Counted from the stretch's first letter, positions 9,534-17,831 are shown. The stretch: DNA of 64,000 bases from Parageobacillus sp. KH3-4 (GCF_022846435.1 NZ_AP025627.1:3010001-3074000), one strand, 5' to 3'. Translations and numbers: made by a program. The notes: a model not told the origin generated them from the sequence alone.

Positions 9534-10091
9534 ATGCAGACTACGCAATATTTAGGTGAAATCATCAAAGAGTTAAATCGGACAGCTGATTTTATCGCTG
9601 ACGAAGAAGCGGAAAAGTTGGTAAATGGGATTCTCGAAGCAAAGAAAATTTTTGTAGCTGGCGCAGGTAGATCTGGGTTTATGTCGAAATCTTTTGCGAT
9701 GCGAATGATGCACATGGGGTTAGACGCCTACGTAGTAGGCGAAACCATAACCCCTAGCCTAGAACAAGATGACATTTTGATCATTGGATCAGGTTCAGGG
9801 GAAACGAGAAGTTTAGTTTCCATGGCCGAGAAAGCAAAAAGCTTAGGCGCCAAAGTAGCGTTAGTAACCATTTTCCCTGAATCGACCATTGGACAATTGG
9901 CTGATATCACGATTAAATTACCTGGTTCGCCTAAAGACCAATCAGATAATGGATACAACACGATACAGCCAATGGGATCGCTATTTGAGCAAACCCTCTT
10001 GCTATTCTATGATGCGATCATATTAAGATGTATGGAGAAAAAAGGGCTGGACTCCAATACCATGTTTAAAAGGCATGCCAATCTTGAATAA
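9534..10091 (+). CDS. hxlB: 6-phospho-3-hexuloisomerase
   Basis: PHI isomerises hexulose-6-phosphate to fructose-6-phosphate, the second step of formaldehyde fixation. The protein is a single SIS domain of 185 residues with the sugar-phosphate motifs GAGRSGFMSKSFAMR (about 43-57), IGSGSGET (about 86-93) and QPMGSLFEQTLLLFYDA near the C-terminus, closely matching B. subtilis HxlB. Two adjacent ATG codons (9531 and 9534) follow AAGGTGA at the end of hxlA. The second gives the usual family N-terminus MQTTQYL. It is co-transcribed with hxlA. Two hairpins follow before the convergent acetyltransferase operon. Confidence 0.96.
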   Translation: MQTTQYLGEIIKELNRTADFIADEEAEKLVNGILEAKKIFVAGAGRSGFMSKSFAMRMMHMGLDAYVVGETITPSLEQDDILIIGSGSGETRSLVSMAEKAKSLGAKVALVTIFPESTIGQLADITIKLPGSPKDQSDNGYNTIQPMGSLFEQTLLLFYDAIILRCMEKKGLDSNTMFKRHANLE

Positions 10092-10186
10092 AGTATATAT
10101 GGGACTTTTGTTCAGAGCACCTTCAACCAACCAAAATCTTAAACTATTCAAATGGAATTTTCAACTAGCAACACGGGGGAAAGGGG

Positions 10187-10232
10187 AAAAGGCCGCGGAG
10201 CTTTCTTTAAGAAACGCTTTGCGGCCTTTTTC
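10187..10232 (+). terminator. Terminator of hxlAB
   Basis: AAAAGGCCGC pairs with GCGGCCTTTTT across a loop of about 24 bases, with a T tail, 95 bp after hxlB. Confidence 0.88.
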
Positions 10233-10242
10233 AGTCATAATG

Positions 10243-10284
10243 AAAAGTCGATTTTTCCATGGAATAGGAAAAATCGACTTTTTG
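10243..10284. terminator. Bidirectional terminator between convergent operons
   Basis: AAAAGTCGATTTTTCC and GGAAAAATCGACTTTTT form a long perfect stem with A/T tracts on both sides. It can serve both hxlAB and the minus-strand acetyltransferase operon. Confidence 0.88.
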
Positions 10285-10316
10285 TGTTTTTCCAAAAGAC
10301 TGAAATAGCAAGTCAC

Positions 10317-10988
10317 TTAAATATCTAAAAGCAATATCGTATTCTTGGATTCTAAATTTTTAATCATATCATCCCAAGACTTCGGTTTGTTCGATAAGAC
10401 GGAATAATAACGTTTCAAAAACTTCACAACAAGCTCTGCTGGAAGTTCATTCACGCCATCGTCCATCGGAAGGAAACAAAGATCAAGACCGGTTACGGCT
10501 TCTCCATCATTATTCCAAGATGGATGGACATAAGAGAAGTCAAGCCGCTTATATCCCAAATGGGACAATACCTCACGGCGAACATATGGATCCATCGGCT
10601 TAATCCCGCCAAATTCATAATGCTCCACCCGATAAGGATCATAAATTTCAGCGAACATGCCATATAACCGCTTTCCATTTGCCGCAGCCCAATTGTTCAA
10701 ATCCTCTAACCGTTTTGTGGCTAAAAAGCGCCCAATTCCCAGCCCTTCCCTTCCAATAATAGTAAAATCCGTCATCGCAACATTCAAATCTTTATAATAG
10801 CGATACTCCGTCGCACCTACTACTTCTCCTTCGTGAACCGCAACGCACACACGAATTCCCGGATCTTCCAGAGGCTCTTTCCACAAATCGAATGCCAATA
10901 CTTCTTCGGGAGGAAATACATTTTGCATCAATTGGTGCATTTTTTTAAACAAAGGGTCTTCTATACTCGTAATTCTGCGATATTCCAT
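10317..10988 (-). CDS. GNAT-family N-acetyltransferase (second of pair)
   Basis: The 223-residue protein carries a GNAT fold. The acetyl-CoA pyrophosphate loop is REGLGIGRFLATKRL (about 87-101), preceded by strands TDFTII and followed by an unusually long C-terminal part (SYVHPSWNNDGEAVTGLDLC). I use the ATG at 10988 because AAGGAG lies about 10 bp ahead of it, while longer frames run back into the upstream gene. It is third in an operon with another GNAT gene (17-bp gap) and a nitrilase-family gene, behind an HxlR-like promoter. I do not recognise a characterised orthologue, so the acceptor is unknown. A link to formaldehyde stress is inferred only from the promoter. Confidence 0.75.
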   Translation of the reverse strand: MEYRRITSIEDPLFKKMHQLMQNVFPPEEVLAFDLWKEPLEDPGIRVCVAVHEGEVVGATEYRYYKDLNVAMTDFTIIGREGLGIGRFLATKRLEDLNNWAAANGKRLYGMFAEIYDPYRVEHYEFGGIKPMDPYVRREVLSHLGYKRLDFSYVHPSWNNDGEAVTGLDLCFLPMDDGVNELPAELVVKFLKRYYSVLSNKPKSWDDMIKNLESKNTILLLDI

Positions 10989-11005
10989 CTTAATCATTCT
11001 CCTTG

Positions 11006-11680
11006 CTAAGATTTTGACCGATAAAAAGGATTTTTCCATTCCATAAGCGCAGCATAATTGCACGATTCTTCATCCTCTAAATAGTTTTCCACCACTTTTA
11101 CAGGGGTACGGCCGCAACGGAGCAGGAAGGTAATTACAGGATCCTTCAATTCCCCTTTTACAACAGCTTCGAGATATTGCTCCGCTGTCATTTCATGAGC
11201 TTTTTTATGATATCCAGGCATTCTTCCTCCGCCTAGCAGCCGTTCTAATCCTAAATGAATAACTACTTCATACATGGATAACATCAGCCATTTCCCCAGC
11301 CCTAATTTGCGATAGGCAGGGCGCACGCCAATATCAACGACATAGAGCGTATTCCCGTTTGGGTTATGGTTGCGGATATATCCATTATCCGTAATCTCTT
11401 CCCATGTATGGTCTGGATGGTCAGGATCAAAGTCAACAATAAGCCCCGTCATCGATCCGGCAATTTCACCATTCACTTCCACACATAAAGCTCCCTCTGG
11501 AAATAGCGTAATATGGTTTTTCAGTTGTTCCGTATTCCACCATAATTCAGACGGGAATGGCGGAGGGAAGCTTTCTTGTTGAATGCGGATTAATCCAGAG
11601 AAATCCTTTTCTTCATAATTGCGGATTACCGCTGGGACAGGACGATCTTGGTCAAAGACGTAAAACTCCTTTCGATACAT
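11006..11680 (-). CDS. GNAT-family N-acetyltransferase, YhcX N-domain type
   Basis: A 224-residue GNAT protein. The acetyl-CoA loop is RPAYRKLGLGKWLM (about 123-136), and it is followed by GGGRMPGYHKKA and the C-terminal LRCGRTPVKVVENYLEDE, a signature I associate with the acyltransferase half of B. subtilis YhcX-type proteins, in which GNAT and carbon-nitrogen hydrolase domains are fused. Here the hydrolase is a separate gene 36 bp upstream, which supports a functional partnership. The ATG follows GAGGAGGGGG. The family is not biochemically settled as far as I know. Acylation of an amine that the hydrolase releases or consumes is a guess. Confidence 0.8.
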   Translation of the reverse strand: MYRKEFYVFDQDRPVPAVIRNYEEKDFSGLIRIQQESFPPPFPSELWWNTEQLKNHITLFPEGALCVEVNGEIAGSMTGLIVDFDPDHPDHTWEEITDNGYIRNHNPNGNTLYVVDIGVRPAYRKLGLGKWLMLSMYEVVIHLGLERLLGGGRMPGYHKKAHEMTAEQYLEAVVKGELKDPVITFLLRCGRTPVKVVENYLEDEESCNYAALMEWKNPFYRSKS

Positions 11681-11716
11681 TTTTCCCCCTCCTCAATGAA
11701 GCAGCTAATCACATCC

Positions 11717-12574
11717 TTATTTCCAATCCGGATAAAGATCCGTGCGCCGATCGCGCCATGTGGTGACGGAACCGCTTTCGCGAACCTGATATAACAGCTC
11801 TAAATCAAGATCAGCGGTGACAATCATATCATGGTTGATTTCCCCTTCTGCCAAGATGCCGCGCGGAGGAAACGGGATGTCGTTTGGCGTAATCACCGCC
11901 GCTTGCCCAAAATTGGCCCGCATAAAATCAACCGTAGGAAGGGAACCTACCGTACCAGTGGTGACAACATAGACTTGATTTTCAATTGCCCTCGCATGGC
12001 TAGTGTAACGGACACGATAAAATCCGTGACGATCATCGGTGCAAGAAGGACAGAAAATGACATCCGCCCCCTTCGCCTTTGCCATTCGAACGATTTCTGG
12101 AAATTCGATGTCATAGCAAGTCAACATCGCAATGGTTCCCTTGTCTGTCTCGAACACCTGCAGGCTTTCGCCCGGAGACATGTTCCATTCCTTTACTTCC
12201 GTCGGAGTAATATGAAGCTTTGGCTGTTCGGCAACTCTTCCGTCTGGATAGAATAAATGAGCAACGTTGTATAATCGGCCGTTTTTACGGATGACATGGG
12301 TTCCTCCAATAATATGCATCTTTGTTTGCTTAGCCAAATTAATAAATAAAGAGCGATATTGTTCTGTAAAATCAGGAAGGTCTTGAATGGTCAAAGGCTT
12401 CCCTTGCTGGTTGCCGATAGACATTAGCTGAGTGGTGAAAAATTCTGGAAACAGGACAAAATCCGCTCCAAACTCTTCAGCTGTTTTCATATAATGTTCT
12501 ACTTGTTTAGCAAATTCCTCAAACGATTGGATAGTGTGGAGATGATATTGAACCGCTGACACTCTCAGTTTCAT
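11717..12574 (-). CDS. Carbon-nitrogen hydrolase (nitrilase superfamily), YhcX C-domain type
   Basis: The 285-residue protein has the nitrilase-superfamily triad: Glu in LFPEFF (about 45), Lys in EQPKLHITPTE (about 118) and the nucleophile Cys in LTCYDIEFPE (about 154). Such enzymes cleave amides, nitriles or carbamoyl groups. The N-terminus MKLRVSAVQYH is that of a free-standing domain and follows GGGGGAG, so I reject a 28-residue longer frame. It heads an operon with two GNAT acyltransferases. Its promoter carries an inverted copy of the element in front of hxlAB and zwf, implying formaldehyde-linked control. The substrate is unknown; an amide or formyl-type adduct is only speculation. Confidence 0.82.
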   Translation of the reverse strand: MKLRVSAVQYHLHTIQSFEEFAKQVEHYMKTAEEFGADFVLFPEFFTTQLMSIGNQQGKPLTIQDLPDFTEQYRSLFINLAKQTKMHIIGGTHVIRKNGRLYNVAHLFYPDGRVAEQPKLHITPTEVKEWNMSPGESLQVFETDKGTIAMLTCYDIEFPEIVRMAKAKGADVIFCPSCTDDRHGFYRVRYTSHARAIENQVYVVTTGTVGSLPTVDFMRANFGQAAVITPNDIPFPPRGILAEGEINHDMIVTADLDLELLYQVRESGSVTTWRDRRTDLYPDWK

Positions 12575-12629
12575 AGTCTCCCCCTTTCTCATTACCAATG
12601 TTTCGCCATCTTTATGCGGCGATACTGAT

Positions 12630-12698
12630 ATTATTAGATACATCATTCTATTTAACAAGTAGACACTTTCATGTTACATAGTGTGAAAAAGTATACTA
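12630..12698 (-). promoter_or_regulatory. Promoter of the nitrilase-GNAT operon with HxlR-like site (copy D)
   Basis: Read on the minus strand, TAGTATACTTTTTCACACTA is followed by AAAGTGTCTACTTGTTAAAT, then -35 TTGTTA (12653-12658), 17 bp and -10 AATAAT (12630-12635). This follows the hxlAB element block for block: TAGTATAYTTTTT, ACACTATGTAA, AAAGTG and TACTT, with the same distance to -35 and -10. The operon is therefore probably in the HxlR regulon. Confidence 0.7.
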
Positions 12699-12800
12699 AA
12701 AGAAGAAACGAAAAAAAGAAGCAAGTAAGAATCACTGAAGAATTTTAAGGACATTTTCTGCCAGACCGCCCTCGCATCCAAACAGCCATCAACATGCATA

Positions 12801-12849
12801 TAAAAAACCAACGGACAGCGGATCTTCCATAAAGATGGTTGTCCGTTGG
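12801..12849 (-). terminator. Terminator of hxlR
   Basis: On the minus strand CCAACGGACA pairs with TGTCCGTTGG around a loop of about 22 bases, followed by TTTTTTA. It lies about 120 bp after the hxlR stop and stops readthrough into the nitrilase operon. Confidence 0.85.
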
Positions 12850-12969
12850 CTTTTAACGTCTAATATCACTTATTGCTTTTTTATCTGTATCTTGATGAAA
12901 AGGTATTTTCTGTCAATTATGAAGAAAGCAAACAGGTAGTTTTCGAAGTTTTAAAGGAGAAAATTTTTT

Positions 12970-13335
12970 CTATTTGGCGACTTCATTAATTTTTACTTGC
13001 CCCTTTACGACCGTCTCCATATAGTTTTTGCCCCATTCATACATCGCATCAAGAATTGGCATCAAACTTTTTCCATGCTCGGTCAGTGAATATTCCACTT
13101 TTGGTGGAACCACCGGATAGACTTCGCGATGCACAATTTGATCTTGCTCCAGCTCTCTTAACTGGTTAACTAGCATTCTTTGGGTGATCCCAGGCATGAG
13201 AGCTTTTAGTTCGCTAAACCGCTTCTTTCCCCCTTTTCCTAGATGCCACAAAATAAGCATTTTCCATTTACCGCCAATAACAGCAAGTGTTAATTCTTTT
13301 TCACAGTTATACGTCTTGCCACAAACGTGTCCCAT
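12970..13335 (-). CDS. hxlR: HxlR, formaldehyde-responsive transcriptional activator
   Basis: A 121-residue winged-helix regulator, the namesake of the HxlR/MarR-like family. The core [20 protein letters not shown] and the stretch [21 protein letters not shown] match B. subtilis HxlR almost residue for residue. A conserved cysteine lies in NCEKE (about 11), near the N-terminal arm, and another at position 5; family work suggests such cysteines can sense aldehydes. In B. subtilis HxlR activates hxlAB in response to formaldehyde. Here hxlR sits between the two metabolic operons, divergent from zwf, with its own promoter (GTGACA, 17 bp, TATAAT). The start ATG follows GGGGGGTGAAACG. Confidence 0.95.
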   Translation of the reverse strand: MGHVCGKTYNCEKELTLAVIGGKWKMLILWHLGKGGKKRFSELKALMPGITQRMLVNQLRELEQDQIVHREVYPVVPPKVEYSLTEHGKSLMPILDAMYEWGKNYMETVVKGQVKINEVAK

Positions 13336-13355
13336 CGTTTCACCCCCCTATGTTG

Positions 13356-13411
13356 ATTATAACTGATAGTATATTCTTTGTCACTTTATGGTCGTAAAGC
13401 ACATACTGTCA
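13356..13411. promoter_or_regulatory. hxlR promoter overlapped by a weaker HxlR-like site (copy B)
   Basis: On the minus strand GTGACA (13379-13384), a 17-bp spacer and TATAAT (13356-13361) form a near-consensus sigma-A promoter for hxlR. On the plus strand the same DNA reads TAGTATATTCTTTGTCACTT (13367-13386), then CGTAAAGCACATACTGTCAA, a degenerate copy of the element ahead of hxlAB. HxlR bound here would cover its own promoter, suggesting negative autoregulation. That effect is inferred. Confidence 0.6.
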
Positions 13412-13527
13412 AATACATGTTATACATATTTATTTTCGCTCATAGCAGATGGCATTCATTCTAGGATGGGAAAAGGCTTTTTCATGATCCATTCCGTTCA
13501 TTGTGCCCACAATCCTTTTATATCATT

Positions 13528-13615
13528 AAGTATATTTTTTTACACTATATTATATTTTTATCACTACATGATAATAAAGTGCGTACTTCTCAATAAATTT
13601 TATACGCATTATACT
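13528..13615 (+). promoter_or_regulatory. zwf-gndA-pgi promoter with HxlR-like sites (copy C)
   Basis: AATAAAGTGCGTACTTCT at 13573-13590 is identical over 18 bp to the hxlAB element at 8777-8794, again followed by a -35-like TTCTCA, 17 bp and the same -10 TATACT (13610-13615). Upstream, TATTATATTTTTATCACTAC matches the first block, and a further half copy AAGTATATTTTTTTACACTA lies at 13528-13547, so the site looks partly duplicated. Co-activation of this operon with hxlAB by HxlR is the direct inference. Confidence 0.78.
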
Positions 13616-13907
13616 AGCATCTGTGAACAAAATCACGAGCACTATTGTTTTACTATTCCACGCGATATTTACGTTCTCGCTGCTTTAAAAAACGCTGGAA
13701 GGGACAACAACTGTGCCCTCGTCATTGGCGGCGCCGTCAAAAAAACCGTTTTCAGTAAACGATTTAGTAACGAGAAAATACAAGAACAAAACTTTCATGC
13801 GTTTTTCACAACATACCAATTCGCGCAATGTGGCAAATCCCGCTATATCTGCTCTATCAGGTCGATTCTTTTTGAAAAACGTTTCGAAAAAGACAGGGGG
13901 GATCACA
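13616..13907 (+). other. Long untranslated leader of zwf
   Basis: About 290 bases lie between the predicted -10 and the zwf start. Open frames cross it, including an in-frame extension of zwf with no family resemblance and no ribosome site. I see no riboswitch class that I recognise. It may be eroded coding sequence or carry post-transcriptional control. Confidence 0.4.
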
Positions 13908-15365
13908 TTGGATTCGATGACTTTCGTTTTGTTTGGGGCAACGGGCGATTTAGCGAAACGAAAAATTTTCCCTGCATTATATAATTTATTTCTCGATCAA
14001 AAAATGCCCCAGTCGTTTTCTATCATTGGCGTAAGCAAAAGAGAATTGTCCAATGATGAATTTCAAATATATGTGGAAAATTCGATCAAAACCTTTTCCA
14101 GACGCTTGATAAATGACCGCTCCAAAATGGAAGAGTTTCTCCATGCATTTCGTTATACTTCTTTAGATGTAACGAATGCACAAGGGTATAAAAAGTTGCT
14201 TGAAATGGTTCAACAACGCGAAAAAGAATTGAATATTCCTGAAAACCGCATGTTTTATTTATCTGTTGCTCCAGAATTTTTTGATGTGATTGCATCGAAC
14301 ATTAAGGAAAGCGGCTTAGGATCCACCAATGGTTGGAAACGTCTAATTATTGAAAAACCGTTCGGTCACGATATCAAATCGGCCCAAGAGTTAAACGAAA
14401 AGTTAAGCCAAGCTTTCGAAGAAGAAGAAATTTATCGGGTAGATCATTACCTTGGAAAGCCGATGGTTCAAAACCTTGAAGCTTTAAAATTTGCCAACCC
14501 TGTGTTTCAAGCGATATGGAACAATCAATATATAGCCAATGTGCAAATTACGGCAAGTGAGACGGTTGGAGTAGAACAAAGAGCAAGCTATTATGATCAG
14601 GCAGGAGCCATCCGCGATATGTTTCAAAATCATATGCTGCAATTGCTGATGATGACAGCCATGCACCTGCCAAAACAAATTAGCGCAAAAGACATCCGTA
14701 ATGAGAAAAGAAAAATCATGGAATCTCTTCGACCAATACAGAAAGAAGAAGTAAGTTTACACGTCGTTCGCGGTCAATACGGTCCTGGAGAAATCAATGG
14801 CAAACCAGTAGTCGGATATAAAGAAGAGCCTGGAGTCGATGCTTCTTCAACAACGGAGACATTTGTTGCTGCCCGTTTGTGGATCGATGATGAAAATTGG
14901 AGCGGGGTACCATTCTATATCCGTACAGGCAAAAGAATGAAGGAAAAATCCACACGTATTGTGATCGAATTTAAAAATCCATTAAAGGAATGGCACTTAC
15001 CGAAAAATGAGGAAACATCCCCTAATCTTTTGGCGATTCAAATCAATCCGAACGAAAGTGTTTCGCTGCAATTCAATAGCAAAAATGTATTTAACAACGG
15101 AAAGATGGAACCTGTCCATATGCACTTTACGACTAATCAGAAAGAGATACCCGAAGCCTATGAACTCTTGATTTTTGACGCTTTACATGGCGATTCGACT
15201 TTCTTTGCCCATTGGAAAGAAGTTGAACTATCTTGGAAATGGGTACAACCTGTTTTAGAGGCATTTGCGGAAAATCTCCTTCCTCTCCACTCATATCGTT
15301 CAGGTTCGATGGGGCCAGAGGCTTCTGATCAATTATTGAAAGAAGACGGATTTTATTGGCAGTAG
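13908..15365 (+). CDS. zwf: Glucose-6-phosphate 1-dehydrogenase
   Basis: G6PDH oxidises glucose-6-phosphate to 6-phosphogluconolactone with NAD(P). The 485-residue protein shows the coenzyme fingerprint FGATGDLAKRKIFPALY (about 8-24), the substrate-binding motif VDHYLGK (about 178-184, with the catalytic histidine) and FYIRTGKRMKEKSTRI. I place the start at TTG 13908, 7 bp after AGGGGGG, because upstream codons show no family similarity; the ATG at 13917 is the alternative. It heads an operon with gndA and pgi behind an HxlR-like promoter. With these it regenerates ribulose-5-phosphate while oxidising fixed formaldehyde to CO2. No lactonase gene is present; it may be elsewhere or unnecessary at high temperature. 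Confidence 0.94.
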   Translation: MDSMTFVLFGATGDLAKRKIFPALYNLFLDQKMPQSFSIIGVSKRELSNDEFQIYVENSIKTFSRRLINDRSKMEEFLHAFRYTSLDVTNAQGYKKLLEMVQQREKELNIPENRMFYLSVAPEFFDVIASNIKESGLGSTNGWKRLIIEKPFGHDIKSAQELNEKLSQAFEEEEIYRVDHYLGKPMVQNLEALKFANPVFQAIWNNQYIANVQITASETVGVEQRASYYDQAGAIRDMFQNHMLQLLMMTAMHLPKQISAKDIRNEKRKIMESLRPIQKEEVSLHVVRGQYGPGEINGKPVVGYKEEPGVDASSTTETFVAARLWIDDENWSGVPFYIRTGKRMKEKSTRIVIEFKNPLKEWHLPKNEETSPNLLAIQINPNESVSLQFNSKNVFNNGKMEPVHMHFTTNQKEIPEAYELLIFDALHGDSTFFAHWKEVELSWKWVQPVLEAFAENLLPLHSYRSGSMGPEASDQLLKEDGFYWQ

Positions 15366-15478
15366 GTAATCACTTCCGGAGCAAACTTGAAAACATCATT
15401 TCTGAAATGGGAAAGAGGAAGTACATTGTTCTGCCAGCAAATTTTCTTTGAACAAGATATTTTTAGGAGGTAGTCAGC

Positions 15479-16381
15479 ATGAGAGTCGGGTTAATCGGTT
15501 TAGGAAAAATGGGATTCAACTTAGGCAAAAATCTCATTGACCATAAGCACAAAGTAGTGGCGTTCGATGTAAATGCAAATGCGGTGGAAGAAATAAAAAA
15601 ATACGGAGCCAAAGGCGTATCCAGTTTAAAGGAGCTCGTTTTATCATTAGAAAATCCAAGAATTCTTTGGATGATGGTTCCACATACAGTTGTTGATTCG
15701 GTGATTGGCGAGATTACACCGTTTTTAAGCAAAGGAGATATTGTGATTGATGGTGGCAATTCTCACTATAAGGAATCGATTCGCCGCTATAACGAGCTAA
15801 AGGAAATGGGAATTCACTTTATGGATGCCGGAACCTCCGGTGGAGTGGAAGGCGCCCGTAACGGAGCGTGTTACATGGTTGGAGGCGATCCTGAAGCTTG
15901 GAACATTGTCGAGCCTCTTTTCCGAGATACCGCTGTAGAAAATGGGTACTTATATACAGGAAAAGCGGGTAGCGGCCACTTCTTAAAAATGGTCCACAAC
16001 GGGATTGAATATGGAATGATGGCTGCCATTGGCGAAGGCTTCGAAATATTAGAGAAAAGCGAATTCGATTATGACTATGAAAAAGTGGCAAGAGTGTGGA
16101 ATCATGGTTCGGTTATTCGTTCATGGCTCATGGAATTAACAGAACGCGCATTTTCCAAAGATGCAAAATTAGAGGAAATCAAAGGAATTATGCATTCTTC
16201 CGGTGAAGGAAAATGGACAGTCGAAACAGCTTTGGATCTGCAAACTGCCGCTCCTGTCATCGCCATGGCCTTATTGATGCGGTACCGTTCATTGGAAAGC
16301 GATACATTTACAGGCAAAGTGGTGGCAGCCCTACGCAACGAATTTGGCGGACATGCTGTAGAAAGAAATGAGAAGAAATAA
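15479..16381 (+). CDS. gndA: 6-phosphogluconate dehydrogenase, decarboxylating, short NAD-type
   Basis: It oxidatively decarboxylates 6-phosphogluconate to ribulose-5-phosphate, releasing CO2. At 300 residues it belongs to the short YqeC/GndA-like class rather than the 470-residue Gnd type. The Rossmann motif GLIGLGKMGFNLGK (about 3-16) is followed by VVAFDVN: an aspartate at the end of beta-2 usually means NAD rather than NADP preference. DGGNSHYKES, GTSGGVEGAR and the catalytic lysine/asparagine in KMVHNGIEYG are intact. AGGAGGTAG precedes the ATG. It is the middle gene of the zwf operon and closes the dissimilatory loop with hxlAB. NADH output is inferred from the aspartate. Confidence 0.93.
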   Translation: MRVGLIGLGKMGFNLGKNLIDHKHKVVAFDVNANAVEEIKKYGAKGVSSLKELVLSLENPRILWMMVPHTVVDSVIGEITPFLSKGDIVIDGGNSHYKESIRRYNELKEMGIHFMDAGTSGGVEGARNGACYMVGGDPEAWNIVEPLFRDTAVENGYLYTGKAGSGHFLKMVHNGIEYGMMAAIGEGFEILEKSEFDYDYEKVARVWNHGSVIRSWLMELTERAFSKDAKLEEIKGIMHSSGEGKWTVETALDLQTAAPVIAMALLMRYRSLESDTFTGKVVAALRNEFGGHAVERNEKK

Positions 16382-16496
16382 ATAATTATAAGCATGGAAG
16401 TATTCCTAGAAAACATAAAATCCCTTTCAGACGTGAGCTTCAAATAACCAATGGAGACATACGCAGCAAAATTGGAAGAGAAAGGAGAAGTGTTAT

Positions 16497-17831
16497 ATGG
16501 CTGTCTCTTTTGATTACTCCAATGCCTTGCCATTTATGAAAGAAAGTGAACTAGATTATTTAAGCGGATTTGTAAAAGCAGCTCATCATATGCTCTATGA
16601 AAAGAAAGGTCCAGGATCCGATTTTCTTGGCTGGGTTGATTGGCCGATCCGCTATGATAAAGACGAATTTGCGCGAATCAAACAAGCTGCTGAAAAAATC
16701 CGAAGTCATTCAGATGCTCTTGTGGTGATCGGCATTGGCGGGTCTTATTTAGGGGCAAGGGCAGCTATTGAAGCATTATCCCATACCTTTCATAACCAAG
16801 TGAATGCGACACAAATTTATTTCGCTGGCCAGAATATCAGTTCCACTTATATTTCTCATTTATTAGACGTATTAGAAGGCAAAGATTTGTCTATCAATGT
16901 TGTTTCTAAATCAGGAGCAACGACAGAGCCTGCCATTGCTTTCCGGATTTTCCGTGACTACATGGAGAAAAAATATGGAAAAGAGGAAGCAAGAAAACGG
17001 ATTTACGTTACTACCGATCGGGCAAAAGGAGCATTAAAAAAGCTCGCCGATCAAGAAGGATATGAAACTTTCGTCATTCCGGATGACATAGGCGGAAGAT
17101 ATTCTGTACTGACAGCAGTCGGCCTATTGCCTATCGCGGTAGCTGGGCTGAATATTGAGCGAATGATGGAAGGGGCGGCATCAGCATATCATAAATATAA
17201 CAATCCGGATCTTTGCACCAACGAGAGCTACCAGTATGCCGCTGTGCGAAATATTCTCTACCGCAAAGGCAAAGCGATCGAATTATTGGTGAACTATGAA
17301 CCATCTCTTCATTATGTATCTGAGTGGTGGAAACAGCTGTTTGGCGAAAGTGAAGGGAAAGATCAGAAAGGACTCTTTCCTGCATCCGTTGACTTTACAA
17401 CGGATTTGCATTCCATGGGGCAATACGTTCAGGAAGGCCGCCGCAATCTGATCGAAACGGTGCTGCAAGTCAAGAAACCGCGAATCGAACTGACGATTCA
17501 AGAAGATCCAGAAAATATCGATGGATTAAACTTCTTGGCCGGTAAGACACTGGATGAAGTAAACAAAAAAGCTTTCCAAGGCACGCTATTAGCACATGTA
17601 GACGGCGGAGTACCTAACTTAATTGTTGAACTGGATGAAATGAATGAATATACCTTTGGTGAAATGGTATACTTCTTCGAAAAAGCTTGCGGCATTAGCG
17701 GCCATTTGCTCGGTGTGAATCCGTTTGATCAGCCGGGAGTGGAAGCTTACAAGAAGAATATGTTTGCCTTGCTTGGCAAACCGGGCTTTGAAGCGGAAAA
17801 AGCGTCCCTCATGAAACGGTTATCTAAATAA
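16497..17831 (+). CDS. pgi: Glucose-6-phosphate isomerase
   Basis: It interconverts fructose-6-phosphate and glucose-6-phosphate. The 444-residue protein has two SIS-type lobes with [18 protein letters not shown] (about 76-93), [15 protein letters not shown] (about 139-153), [14 protein letters not shown] (about 199-212) and the C-terminal [10 protein letters not shown]. It matches the short Firmicute Pgi in length. Being third in an operon with zwf and gndA under an HxlR-like promoter suggests it feeds HxlB-derived fructose-6-phosphate to Zwf during formaldehyde oxidation. Whether another pgi for glycolysis exists elsewhere in the genome cannot be seen here. AAGGAG precedes the ATG. Confidence 0.94.
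   Translation: MAVSFDYSNALPFMKESELDYLSGFVKAAHHMLYEKKGPGSDFLGWVDWPIRYDKDEFARIKQAAEKIRSHSDALVVIGIGGSYLGARAAIEALSHTFHNQVNATQIYFAGQNISSTYISHLLDVLEGKDLSINVVSKSGATTEPAIAFRIFRDYMEKKYGKEEARKRIYVTTDRAKGALKKLADQEGYETFVIPDDIGGRYSVLTAVGLLPIAVAGLNIERMMEGAASAYHKYNNPDLCTNESYQYAAVRNILYRKGKAIELLVNYEPSLHYVSEWWKQLFGESEGKDQKGLFPASVDFTTDLHSMGQYVQEGRRNLIETVLQVKKPRIELTIQEDPENIDGLNFLAGKTLDEVNKKAFQGTLLAHVDGGVPNLIVELDEMNEYTFGEMVYFFEKACGISGHLLGVNPFDQPGVEAYKKNMFALLGKPGFEAEKASLMKRLSK

Noticed and set aside
10317-12574. The hydrolase and GNAT genes as a YhcX gene split by mutation
   Set aside because: In the fused proteins the GNAT half comes first. Here the hydrolase gene is upstream and each gene has its own ribosome site, so they are separate genes.
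13388-13984. Long plus-strand frame across the hxlR-zwf intergenic region
   Set aside because: It runs through the promoter, the leader and into zwf in another frame, has no family resemblance and no ribosome site.
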